DNA of 11,104 bases from an uncultured bacterium (GTDB taxonomy: Bacteria; Desulfobacterota; Binatia; HRBIN30), in contig CALJUJ010000069.1 in the NCBI GenBank assembly GCA_937975525.1, forward strand, positions 1 through 11,104. The letters are read 5' to 3'. A model generated the notes under the pieces. That model ran no database searches. It saw only the letters and a list, made by a program, of their open reading frames with translations, and had not been told where the DNA came from. Shown one piece after another: positions 1-6,833 of this stretch. A program made the translations under genes and the position numbers. Positions within the stretch are counted from its first letter, which is position 1. Each line of letters starts with the position of its first letter.

Positions 1-1022
1 ACGCCGAGATCCGCCGCCTGCGGACCGACCTACGCAAGCTGGGCCGATTCGGAGCCCTGGTCGGCGCTTCGCCGCCGATGCACGAGCTCTACGACGTGAT
101 CGCCAAGTTGGCGCCGTCCGACGTCAGCGTGCTCCTCGTCGGGGAAAGCGGGACCGGCAAGGACGTGGTCGCGCAGACGATCCATATGCTGAGCCGACGC
201 AGCAATGCAGCGTTCGTTCCCGTGAACTGCGGCGCTTTGCCCGCGAACTTGGTGGAAAGCGAGCTCTTCGGCCACGAGCGTGGCAGCTTCACCGGAGCCG
301 ATCGCCAGCACCGTGGGTTCTTCGAGCGCGCGAGCGGCGGAACGCTACTTCTCGACGAGATCGGCAGCACGCCGACCGAGTTCCAGGTGAAGCTGCTCAG
401 GGTGCTGGAGACCTCCACGATGCGCCGTGTCGGCGGGGAAGAGACGATTCCGATCGACGTTCGCGTGCTGGCGGCGACCAATCGCGAGCCCGACCTTCAG
501 ATCCAAGAAGGCGAGTTGCGCGAAGACCTCTACTATCGGCTCAAGGTGTTCATGATTCGCCTGACGCCGCTGCGCGAGCGGGACGGAGACATCGGCTTGC
601 TCGCAGAGCACTTTCTGCACGAGCTGAACCGGGCCCACGGAGCGCAGAAGCAACTGCTGCCGGAGGCGCTCGAGGCGCTCTCGGCGTATCCGTGGCCGGG
701 CAACGTGCGCGAGCTGAAGAACGTCATCGCGCACGCCTACGTGCTCGCGGGTGACGAGATCGGGCCGGACGACTTTCCGGGCGAGATGAAGGAGACGCCC
801 GCGCAGCGCATCGTCGGCTCGGGCCTGCGTCCGACGGCGGCACGCACGCAACAGCCGTCGATCACCGTCCGCGTCGGTTCATCGATCGCGGATGCCGAAA
901 AGGCGCTCATCCTGGCGACCCTCGAGGAACTCGGCGGCAACAAGGAGAAGACCGCTTCGACGCTCGGGATCTCGTTGAAGACGCTCTACAATCGTCTCAA
1001 CCAATACGGGGCACGGAATTGA
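1..1022 (+). CDS. Sigma-54-dependent NtrC-family activator, 5' truncated by window edge
   Basis: C-terminal part of a bacterial enhancer-binding protein, which uses ATP hydrolysis to open sigma-54 RNA polymerase promoters. The frame is already open at base 3, and the 25 residues before the first ATG (78) look like the usual linker (ending RFGALVGASPPM), so the gene starts outside the window. 339 residues are visible. The AAA+ domain carries Walker A GESGTGKD (nt 141-164), the sigma-54 contact loop GSFTGA (nt 282-299), Walker B LLLDEIG, the sensor stretch AATNRE and WPGNVREL. A C-terminal FIS-type helix-turn-helix follows (GISLKTLYNRLNQY), preceded by the VRVGSSIADAEK linker often seen in response-regulator members. 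The missing N-terminus may therefore be a receiver domain, but that is inference. One oddity is Ser instead of the usual Ala in the second position of GAFTGA. The targets are unknown; ompA downstream is on the same strand but 534 nt away and has no clear sigma-54 site. Confidence 0.93.
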   Translation, partial: AEIRRLRTDLRKLGRFGALVGASPPMHELYDVIAKLAPSDVSVLLVGESGTGKDVVAQTIHMLSRRSNAAFVPVNCGALPANLVESELFGHERGSFTGADRQHRGFFERASGGTLLLDEIGSTPTEFQVKLLRVLETSTMRRVGGEETIPIDVRVLAATNREPDLQIQEGELREDLYYRLKVFMIRLTPLRERDGDIGLLAEHFLHELNRAHGAQKQLLPEALEALSAYPWPGNVRELKNVIAHAYVLAGDEIGPDDFPGEMKETPAQRIVGSGLRPTAARTQQPSITVRVGSSIADAEKALILATLEELGGNKEKTASTLGISLKTLYNRLNQYGARN

Positions 1023-1030
1023 AAAGGAGG

Positions 1031-1061
1031 GAGGAGGGCGGGTGGCGAATCCGCCCTCCTC
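1031..1061 (+). terminator. GC-rich hairpin after the sigma-54 activator
   Basis: Perfect 11-bp inverted repeat GAGGAGGGCGG / CCGCCCTCCTC with a 9-nt loop, starting 8 nt after the stop codon at 1020-1022. Position and stability fit a transcription terminator. No T-tract follows, so it is not a canonical intrinsic terminator; it may be a pause or 3'-end-protecting hairpin. Confidence 0.6.
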
Positions 1062-1542
1062 ACCGATCGAGTCGCTCACAGTTCCTGCAGGAGAACCGTG
1101 ATTGGAGGCGACAACGCGGCCGAAAGATGCACGGATCGTGCCACGCGTTCTCCCATGGTGAGGACGGCACGAGCGACTCCCACCCCGCGGAGATTTGTGA
1201 GAATGTGTGCAGAAAATTCCTTGACTCCTGCAAGATCGGCAGATTGCGCCACCCATCGCCGGTGGGGAAGGGGAAGTGTGAGGGCGGTACCGCACGGAAT
1301 CTCGGGGGGTTCCGGACGTCGCCCGGGCCGTCGACCCGACATTCGCGGCGACGGTCGCACCGACAGTCGGGGCGAGTGCGGTCGTTGCTCCACTGTCAAG
1401 GATCTAGTAAACGCAGCTTAGGAGCACGTGGCCATCGGGTTCGCGCGTGTCGGCTGACCCGCCGAAGGCGCTGCAGCGTCACTGCTGGGGCGGGTTCGGC
1501 GCCGCGCGGCCATCCTCGAAGGCCTTCGGTTTTCAGCTGAGT
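1062..1542. other. Long intergenic region / possible 5' leader of ompA
   Basis: No convincing gene lies here. Open frames in this stretch translate to Arg- and Ser-rich sequence without any recognisable domain. Possible signals, all weak alone: a TTGACT -35-like hexamer at 1221-1226 in a locally AT-richer patch (about 1193-1226) without a good -10; a quasi-palindrome around CCTGCAGG (1084-1091); an interrupted inverted repeat ACCCGCC (1457-1463) / GGCGGGT (1489-1495) enclosing CAGC / GCTG (1474-1477, 1484-1487); and a perfect 12-bp palindrome CGAAGGCCTTCG (1517-1528) 15 nt before the ribosome binding site. The last two could structure the ompA 5' untranslated region or bind a regulator. A small RNA gene cannot be excluded. 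Confidence 0.4.
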
Positions 1543-1550
1543 GGAGGAGG
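1543..1550 (+). promoter_or_regulatory. Strong Shine-Dalgarno site of ompA
   Basis: GGAGGAGG lies 6 nt upstream of the ATG at 1557, a near-ideal complement to the 16S rRNA 3' end at good spacing. It is the best ribosome binding site in the window and fixes the ompA start. It fits a highly expressed outer-membrane protein. Confidence 0.85.
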
Positions 1551-1556
1551 TTTGTC

Positions 1557-2606
1557 ATGAAGCGTTCGTCAATCGTCCTAGGTGCGCTCGCCGCAGCGTT
1601 CCTGATTCCCAACGTCGCCGCATCGCAGATGATGGGGCCCCGTCCGTTCGTCGGTGTCGACGTCGGTGTCTCTGTCCCGACCAACGACAACTACTGGGCT
1701 CACGTTCATGAAGGCGGCGCGATCAGCCCCTACTTCGGCTACATGTTCGACGAGGCGTTTGGCGTGCAGGCCAACCTCCACGCCGTCGTGCAGTCTCCGG
1801 ACGACGACGATCGCGGGTTCTCCGGCGAGGAGGACCTGACGACCGTGCTGGGCGCGACCTTCGGGCCGCGTCTGTCGATCCCCTTCAATGAAAAGTTCGA
1901 GCCCTATCTCGTCGGTCAGGGTGGCGTCTTCGGTGGCGTCAGCGGCCGTCTCGATGACGAGTTCGACGCCGGCGTGTCGCTCGGCGGCGGTATCGACTAC
2001 TACGTCAGCACGCGCTGGGCGATCAGCGCCTTCGGCCGCTGGCAGTACTCCTTCCTCAAGCCGACGCCGCGCGACCTGAACAACATTCCCGGCGCCACCA
2101 ACCCGAATCCGCAGGATCTGGAGGACAGCATCGCCGACGATGCGCAGTGGGTGACGGCGGGCATCGGCATCAAGTACGATTGGAAGCCGCTTCCGAAGCC
2201 GCGCAAGGCTCCGCCCCCGGTCGCCAAGAAGCCGGAACCGGCCCCGGTGCTGCCGCCGCCGACGAAGAAGAAGATCGTCCTGCGCGGCGTTCAGTTCGAC
2301 TTCGACAAGGCCAACATCCGCGACGACGCCAAGCCCATCCTCGACGAGGCGGCGCGGACGCTCGCGGGCGAGAAGGCGGTCACCGTCGTCGTTGCCGGCC
2401 ACACCGATGCCGTGGGTTCGGACGCCTACAACATGAGGCTGTCGGAGCGTCGTGCGAAGTCGGTCAAGGGCTACCTGATCGGGCAGGGTATCGATGCCGA
2501 CCGCATGTCCGTGCGTGCCTTCGGTGAGTCGATGCCGGTGGCCGACAACGAGACCGAAGAAGGCCGAGCCCAGAACCGGCGCGTCGAGCTCGAGGTCCAG
2601 GACTGA
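1557..2606 (+). CDS. OmpA-family outer-membrane protein, beta-barrel plus peptidoglycan-binding domain
   Basis: 349 residues. Residues 1-23 form a signal peptide: basic MKR, a hydrophobic core, then a small-residue cleavage region NVAASQ. Residues about 28-210 alternate polar and hydrophobic strands with aromatic girdle residues (for example FVGVDVGVSV, AISPYFGYMF, VSTRWAISAFGRWQY), as in an 8-stranded OmpA-like barrel; the acidic loop PDDDDRGFSGEED fits an extracellular loop. Residues 210-239 are a Pro/Lys-rich linker. Residues 244-348 are an OmpA_C domain: VQFDFDKANIRDDA, GHTDAVGSDAYN, LSERRA, EGRAQNRRVEL. Asp284 and Arg299 match the residues that hold diaminopimelate in this family, so the protein probably links the outer membrane to peptidoglycan. 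The length is normal for the family. It is monocistronic: strong ribosome binding site before it, strong terminator after it. Barrel strand count and pore function are inferred. Confidence 0.93.
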   Translation: MKRSSIVLGALAAAFLIPNVAASQMMGPRPFVGVDVGVSVPTNDNYWAHVHEGGAISPYFGYMFDEAFGVQANLHAVVQSPDDDDRGFSGEEDLTTVLGATFGPRLSIPFNEKFEPYLVGQGGVFGGVSGRLDDEFDAGVSLGGGIDYYVSTRWAISAFGRWQYSFLKPTPRDLNNIPGATNPNPQDLEDSIADDAQWVTAGIGIKYDWKPLPKPRKAPPPVAKKPEPAPVLPPPTKKKIVLRGVQFDFDKANIRDDAKPILDEAARTLAGEKAVTVVVAGHTDAVGSDAYNMRLSERRAKSVKGYLIGQGIDADRMSVRAFGESMPVADNETEEGRAQNRRVELEVQD

Positions 2607-2654
2607 CGAGCGCGGACTAGCCAGCGCGCAACGCTAGCGAGAGCTCGCGTTTGC

Positions 2655-2695
2655 AGGGGTGCGGAGGCGTGGAAGCCTTCGCACCCCTTTTTTTT
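2655..2695 (+). terminator. Rho-independent terminator of ompA
   Basis: A 14-bp stem (2655-2668 with 2675-2688, one G-T pair) and 6-nt loop GTGGAA, followed by a run of eight T (2688-2695). It begins 48 nt after the ompA stop. This is a textbook intrinsic terminator and separates ompA from the transporter gene; an upstream in-frame start for the transporter at 2659 would fall inside it and is therefore unlikely. Confidence 0.95.
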
Positions 2696-2751
2696 CCTCG
2701 AGCCGAGCCGTCCGTGGTCCGGCGCCATTCCTTCCAGATCGACGCACCCGC

Positions 2752-4103
2752 ATGCTGTCTCCCTCGGTCGCTGCTCTCACCCGCGAAGAAGTTCCCCGGC
2801 TGTGGAAACTCGCGTGGCCGGTGGTGTTGGGCGAGCTCGGTTGGCAAGCGATGAGCCTCGTCGACACGTTCTTCGTCGGTCGCGTCGGCCCCGAAGCGCT
2901 GGCGGGCGTCAGCGTCGGTAGCGCCATCTTCTTCGTGGTGGTGATCTTCGGAACCGGCATGCTGCTCGGCCTCGATTTCCTCGTCGCGCGCGCGGTCGGC
3001 GCCAACCGTGCGGACGAGGTCGCCGGTCACCTGTGGCATGGACTGGCGCTTGCCGGCCTCCTGTCCGTGGTGTTGACGGCAATCGTCGTCACCGCAACGC
3101 CCCACATCGACTTGCTCGGCCTCGACGTTGCGGTCGCGACGGTCGCGTCGGACTACCTCGGGGTGCTGAGCTGGAGCTTGCCGCCGCTGCTCTTCTTCAA
3201 TGCGCTGCGGCGCTTCCTCCAGGCCGTCGGCGCCGTGCGCATCGTCGGTTTCGCGATGGTCGTCGCCAACGTGGTCAACGCCGTCGCCGATTGGGCGCTC
3301 GTCCTCGGTGGCGGCGGCGCTCCCGCTCTCGGCGCGGTGGGCGCCGCCTGGGCCACGTTCGCCTCGCGCGTGTTCATGCTCGCGGTGCTCGTCGCCTACT
3401 GTTGGAGATTCCACGGCGACCTTCTGCGGGTCCGTCCGAGCTGGAGTCCGCAGCGCCTGCGCGAGTTGGCCGTCCTGGGATGGCCCGCGGCGGTCCAACT
3501 GACCCTCGAAGTCGGGGTCTTCGCAACCGTCACGGCCCTGGCGGGGAGGATCGGCGCCGTCGCTGCTGCCTCGCACCACGTCGTCCTCAACATCGCTGCC
3601 TTCTCGTTCATGGTGCCGCTCGGCATCTCGGCGGCCGGCGCCGTACGGGTCGGGTACGAGGTGGGCCGCGGCGACCGGCGGCGCACGGAGGTCGCTGGGT
3701 GGACGGCGATCGCCACCGGGGGAGCGGTGATGGCCGGATTCGCTGGCCTCTATCTCGCGGTGCCGGCGATGCTCGTCGGTGTGTTCACGACCGATCCGGC
3801 GGTGCGCGATACGGCGGCGGCGCTCATGCTGGTGGCCGCGGTGTTTCAGCTGTTCGACGGTGTCCAGGTCGTCGCGGCCGGAGCGTTGCGAGGCCTCGGC
3901 GATACGCGGACACCGATGGCCGTGAATCTGATCTCCCACTGGGCGATCGGGCTGCCGGTCGGTGCCAGTCTCGGATTCGTCTGGGGGTGGGAGTCGCCGG
4001 GTTGTGGATCGGTCTGTGCGTCGGGCTCGTCGCCGCGGCGATCCTGTTGACGCTGACCTGGATGCGAGGTACGGCGCGCGCGCGCTTGTTCCCGGCTGGC
4101 TAG
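2752..4103 (+). pseudogene. MATE-family multidrug/toxin efflux transporter with an apparent -1 frameshift near its 3' end
   Basis: Inner-membrane MATE antiporter, the class that exports cationic drugs or metabolites in exchange for Na+ or H+. From ATG 2752 (MLSPSVAALTREEV) the frame gives a typical N-terminus (WPVVLGELGWQAMSLVDTFF) and about 11 hydrophobic segments in two homologous halves, with the half-ending motif ALRGLGDTRTPMAVN near residues 378-392. After about residue 413 the frame turns into ESPGCGSVCASG and stops at 4050. The expected last helix, VAGLWIGLCVGLVAAAILL, is in the next frame and ends at the TAG 4101-4103. One extra G in the G-runs at 3983-3987 or 3989-3991 would restore a 450-residue protein of normal family length. 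Everything else looks intact, so this may be a sequencing or assembly slip rather than a dead gene. No clear Shine-Dalgarno precedes 2752. The gene converges on the response regulator with a 6-nt gap. Confidence 0.82.
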
Positions 4104-4109
4104 CTCTGC

Positions 4110-5465
4110 TCAGTCCGAGTCCTCGATCCCGAGTCGCCGCATCGTGCGATAGAGAGTGGTCCTGTCGATGCCGAGCGCGCGGGCGGCGTCGATGCGCTGG
4201 CCGCCGACGCTGGTCAGCGCGTTGCGGATGTGGCGCGCGGCCGCTTCGTCGAGAGCTTGCTGCAGGGGGATCATGCCCGACCCCGATGGCGCCGGCGGCT
4301 GCTCCTGGCGCAGCAACAGGTCCTCGGGCTGCACTTCGTCGGCGCGGGCGAGCAGCGCGGCGCGTTCGATGGCGTTGGCGAGCTCGCGAACGTTGCCCGG
4401 CCAATCGTGGGCATGCAGCGTGTCGCGCGTCGCGTCGGAGAAGTGCAGCGGCCGTTTCAGCTCTTCGGCATGACCACGGAGAAAGCGTTCGGCCAGCGGC
4501 AGGATGTCGACCGGCCGGTCGCGCAGCGGCGGCAACTGCACGGGAATGACGTTCAGTCGAAAGAAGAGATCCTCGCGAAAGCGGCCGGCGGCTACTTCGT
4601 CGACGAGATTGCGGTTGGTCGCGGCGACGACGCGCACGTCGATCCGGCGTGGCCGCGTGCCACCGACGCGCAAAACCTCGCCGTCCTGCAGGACACGCAG
4701 GAGCTTCGCCTGGAAACCGTCGTCGATTTCGCCGATCTCGTCGAGAAACAGCGTGCCGCGATCGGCGCGCTCGAAGCATCCGGCGCGATCACGGACGGCG
4801 CCCGTGAAGGCGCCGCGCTCGTGACCGAAGAGCTCGCTCTCGAGCAGGCCCCCGGCGAACGCACTCGCGTTGACGGCGATGAACGGCTCGCCGACGCGAT
4901 CACTCCAGAAATGAACCAGCCGCGCGACCAGCTCCTTACCCGTGCCGCTCTCTCCTTGGATCAAGACCGTCGCCCGACTGCGGGCGACACGACGCACCAG
5001 GTCCAGAACGCTGCGCATCGCCGCGCTCTCGGCGACGACCTCGTCGGGGGCATAGCGCGCCTCGACCTCTTTGCGCAGCACGCGGTTTTCCCGGCTCAGC
5101 CGGCGCAACTCGAACGCCCGGCCGACCGCAGCCCGTAGCTCGTCGTTGTCGAACGGCTTGGTGACGTAGTCGAACGCGCCCTTGCGGATGGCGGACACCG
5201 CGGCGGGTACGCTGCCGTGGGCGGTGACGAGGACGACGGGGACGTCGGGACACGAAGTGCGAAGTTGGTCGAGCAGCTCCATGCCGTCCATCCCGGGCAT
5301 GCGGACGTCGCTGACGACCACGTCGGGTGCCGCCTCCGCGGCCGCAGCGAGTGCCTCGCTCGGCTCCGTGAACGTGTGGCAGTCGAAGCCACCGTGTCCG
5401 AGCGCCGTGGCGATGACCTGAGCCATGCGTGGCTCGTCGTCGATGACGAATACGCGTGGCTTCAT
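4110..5465 (-). CDS. Sigma-54-dependent response regulator, NtrC family
   Basis: 451 residues with the complete three-domain layout. Receiver domain 1-120: acidic pocket VIDDEPR (Asp9, Asp10), phospho-acceptor Asp53 in VVSDVRMPGMDG, Thr81 and Lys103 in TKPF. AAA+ domain about 140-375: Walker A GESGTGKE (171-178), canonical GAFTGA loop (218-223), Walker B LFLDEIGE, AATNRN, and WPGNVREL. C-terminal FIS-type helix-turn-helix about 400-447 (ARALGIDRTTLYRTMRRLGI). When phosphorylated by its kinase it should activate sigma-54 promoters. The ATG at 5465 overlaps the kinase stop by four bases (ATGA), indicating translational coupling; the frame is open further upstream but only as antisense-like sequence within the kinase gene. 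All catalytic residues are present. Overall it resembles ZraR, AtoC or DctD regulators, but the regulon cannot be read from the sequence. Confidence 0.95.
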   Translation of the reverse strand: MKPRVFVIDDEPRMAQVIATALGHGGFDCHTFTEPSEALAAAAEAAPDVVVSDVRMPGMDGMELLDQLRTSCPDVPVVLVTAHGSVPAAVSAIRKGAFDYVTKPFDNDELRAAVGRAFELRRLSRENRVLRKEVEARYAPDEVVAESAAMRSVLDLVRRVARSRATVLIQGESGTGKELVARLVHFWSDRVGEPFIAVNASAFAGGLLESELFGHERGAFTGAVRDRAGCFERADRGTLFLDEIGEIDDGFQAKLLRVLQDGEVLRVGGTRPRRIDVRVVAATNRNLVDEVAAGRFREDLFFRLNVIPVQLPPLRDRPVDILPLAERFLRGHAEELKRPLHFSDATRDTLHAHDWPGNVRELANAIERAALLARADEVQPEDLLLRQEQPPAPSGSGMIPLQQALDEAAARHIRNALTSVGGQRIDAARALGIDRTTLYRTMRRLGIEDSD

Positions 5466-6448
5466 GACCCTGCCGCGACAGCTGCACCGGGGACGTGGAC
5501 GACGAACCGTGCGCCGCCGCCGACGGCATCGTCCACGGCGATACGCCCGTTGTGCGCTTCGACGATCTGCCGAGCGACGGCGAGCCCCAGTCCGGTGCCG
5601 TTTCGCCGGGTCGTGAAGAACGGGTCGAAGACACGCGTCCGCAGCTCCGGCGCGATACCGGGACCCGCGTCGCTCACCGCGACCTCGACCTGGTCGCCGC
5701 TGCGGCGGCTGTCGATACGGAGCGCCGCTCCCGTGGGGCTTGCCGTCGCAGCGTTGTCGACGAGGTCGAGCAGCACCTGGCTGAGCAAGTCGGCATCGAC
5801 GAGTGCCACCGCATCCGCTTCGCCGCCGATGTCCAGGCGAAGTCGCTTGGACGCGAGGCGCGAGGCCGACAGCGCGCGTACCCGATCGACCAACGGGCCG
5901 ATCGGCGTCGGCGCGGGATGCAGCGACAGCGGCCGTGCGAAAGCGAGGAGGGATGACGTTACGTTCGTGAGCCGGTCGATTTCGTCCGTGATGAACCCAC
6001 AAGCCACGTCGACGTCGGGCCGTTCGACGACGGACGCCTCGCGAAGATTCTGGGCCGCCGAGCGGATCACCGCCAGCGGATTGCGTACTTCGTGCGCAAT
6101 CGCGGCGGCGAGCTGGCCGAGGGCTGCCAGCTTCTCGGTTTCGCGCAGCCGTAGCCGGGCGGCGTCGAGCGACTCGCCCTGGGCAAGCAGCTCTTGCCGT
6201 TGCCGGCTCTCGCGGCCGCGGGTCTCGAGGAGGTCGCCCAACAGATATCCCAGAACCCCGAACGATATGCCGAAGTAGGCTGCGACGAGCACGGCTACGT
6301 CGACCCCGTCGATGGCGAACGAGACGCCGAGCAGGATCCAGATCGCGACGTCGATGCCGCCGACGACGAGCCCGGCCGCCAACCCCCACCAGCGGGCGCC
6401 GCGTAGCTCGAGACGACCGAGACTATTCCTCCATTCGCTCATCGGCAT
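5462..6448 (-). CDS. Membrane sensor histidine kinase, partner of the sigma-54 response regulator
   Basis: 328 residues. Two predicted membrane helices, about 20-42 and 50-71, are separated by only a few residues, so there is essentially no periplasmic sensor domain. A short charged coiled-coil-like linker (75-107) leads to the HisKA dimerisation helix KLAALGQLAAAIAHEVRNPL with phospho-acceptor His119. The HATPase_c domain shows the N box around DLVDNAATA (Asn232), G1 DAGPG (260-264), F box FDPFFTT and G2 GTGLGLA (284-290). It should autophosphorylate and pass phosphate to Asp53 of the regulator encoded immediately downstream, with which it overlaps by 4 nt. The signal is probably sensed within the membrane or through a partner protein; this is inference. 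Start: ATG 6448 or ATG 6442; the latter has a GTGAG sequence 6 nt before it and may be the true start. Confidence 0.93.
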   Translation of the reverse strand: MPMSEWRNSLGRLELRGARWWGLAAGLVVGGIDVAIWILLGVSFAIDGVDVAVLVAAYFGISFGVLGYLLGDLLETRGRESRQRQELLAQGESLDAARLRLRETEKLAALGQLAAAIAHEVRNPLAVIRSAAQNLREASVVERPDVDVACGFITDEIDRLTNVTSSLLAFARPLSLHPAPTPIGPLVDRVRALSASRLASKRLRLDIGGEADAVALVDADLLSQVLLDLVDNAATASPTGAALRIDSRRSGDQVEVAVSDAGPGIAPELRTRVFDPFFTTRRNGTGLGLAVARQIVEAHNGRIAVDDAVGGGARFVVHVPGAAVAAGS

Positions 6449-6457
6449 CTCACTGGT

Positions 6458-6473
6458 AGCAAGTGCCGCGCCG
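6458..6473 (-). promoter_or_regulatory. Possible sigma-54 (-24/-12) promoter before the kinase gene
   Basis: Reading the minus strand from 6473, CGGCGCG, four bases, then TTGCT. This matches 10 of 12 defined positions of TGGCACG-N4-TTGCW with the obligatory GG-N10-GC spacing. Autoregulation by an NtrC-type regulator would be plausible. The difficulty is that transcription would start near 6447, at the annotated ATG 6448, leaving no leader unless translation starts at 6442 or the message is leaderless. Confidence 0.25.
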
Positions 6474-6833
6474 AGTACGCCAGCGGCGCGTCGCGCATGG
6501 TCCGTGGCCGCAGCGGTGTGGCGCGTCGGCGACGCGACGTGGCACGGGCGCCACGCGGCCGGTTCGGTGCGCCAAGGTTCGCGGCGCGCGGTACATGCTC
6601 GCCCGCGTATCCGAGTGCCTCGCTCGCCGCGGCGGAACGGACGACGAGCGTCGACGCTCCGGCCTTCGCCGCCGATGTCTCGCCGCGAGCGACGTGCCCG
6701 CCCGGCGGCGTGCTGCTTTGCCTTGCGCTGTTCCGCATGCTCGAATGCAACTCATGGTTGTCGTTCGGGAATCCTGCGGGAGGCTCGCTGCTGCGAAACG
6801 GGTGAGGACCCGCTCGCCGCGGCTCCCGTGCCG
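6474..6833. other. Intergenic region between divergent kinase and acetyltransferase-like genes
   Basis: Together with the bases down to 6449 this makes 385 nt without a credible gene. All open frames here are Arg/Ala/Ser-rich with no recognisable domain; the frame of the downstream gene is open throughout, but its translation does not look like protein. A weak sigma-70-like promoter for the plus-strand gene can be drawn: TTGCCT at 6718-6723, 17-bp spacer, TGC-TCGAAT ending at 6746 (four of six matches in each hexamer, extended -10). A purine-rich GGTGAGGA at 6801-6808 is too far from ATG 6834 to be its ribosome binding site. Confidence 0.35.

Noticed and set aside
1129..1143. Minus-strand sigma-54-like site TGGCACG-N4-GTGC
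   Set aside because: It points back into the 3' end of the first activator gene with no minus-strand gene to serve; a match of this quality is compatible with chance.
1019..1540. Plus-strand open frame of 173 codons over the intergenic region before ompA
   Set aside because: It begins with a TTG overlapping the stop of the previous gene, runs through the terminator-like hairpin, and translates to Arg/Ser-rich sequence with no domain or family resemblance.
2659..2751. Upstream in-frame start for the MATE transporter
   Set aside because: The extra 31 residues (Arg/Pro-rich) would be encoded by the terminator stem and T-tract of ompA; ATG 2752 gives a normal family N-terminus.
5466..6389. Long N-terminal extension of the sigma-54 response regulator
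   Set aside because: The frame is open but is the off-frame shadow of the histidine kinase gene and translates to Arg-rich sequence; ATG 5465 gives the canonical receiver N-terminus and the ATGA overlap.
6312..6833. N-terminal extension of the AAC(3)-like protein
   Set aside because: The frame is open only because of high GC. The translation is low-complexity Arg/Ala/Ser and overlaps the opposite-strand kinase; MTRDEIAFLLAKLGI is the usual start region.
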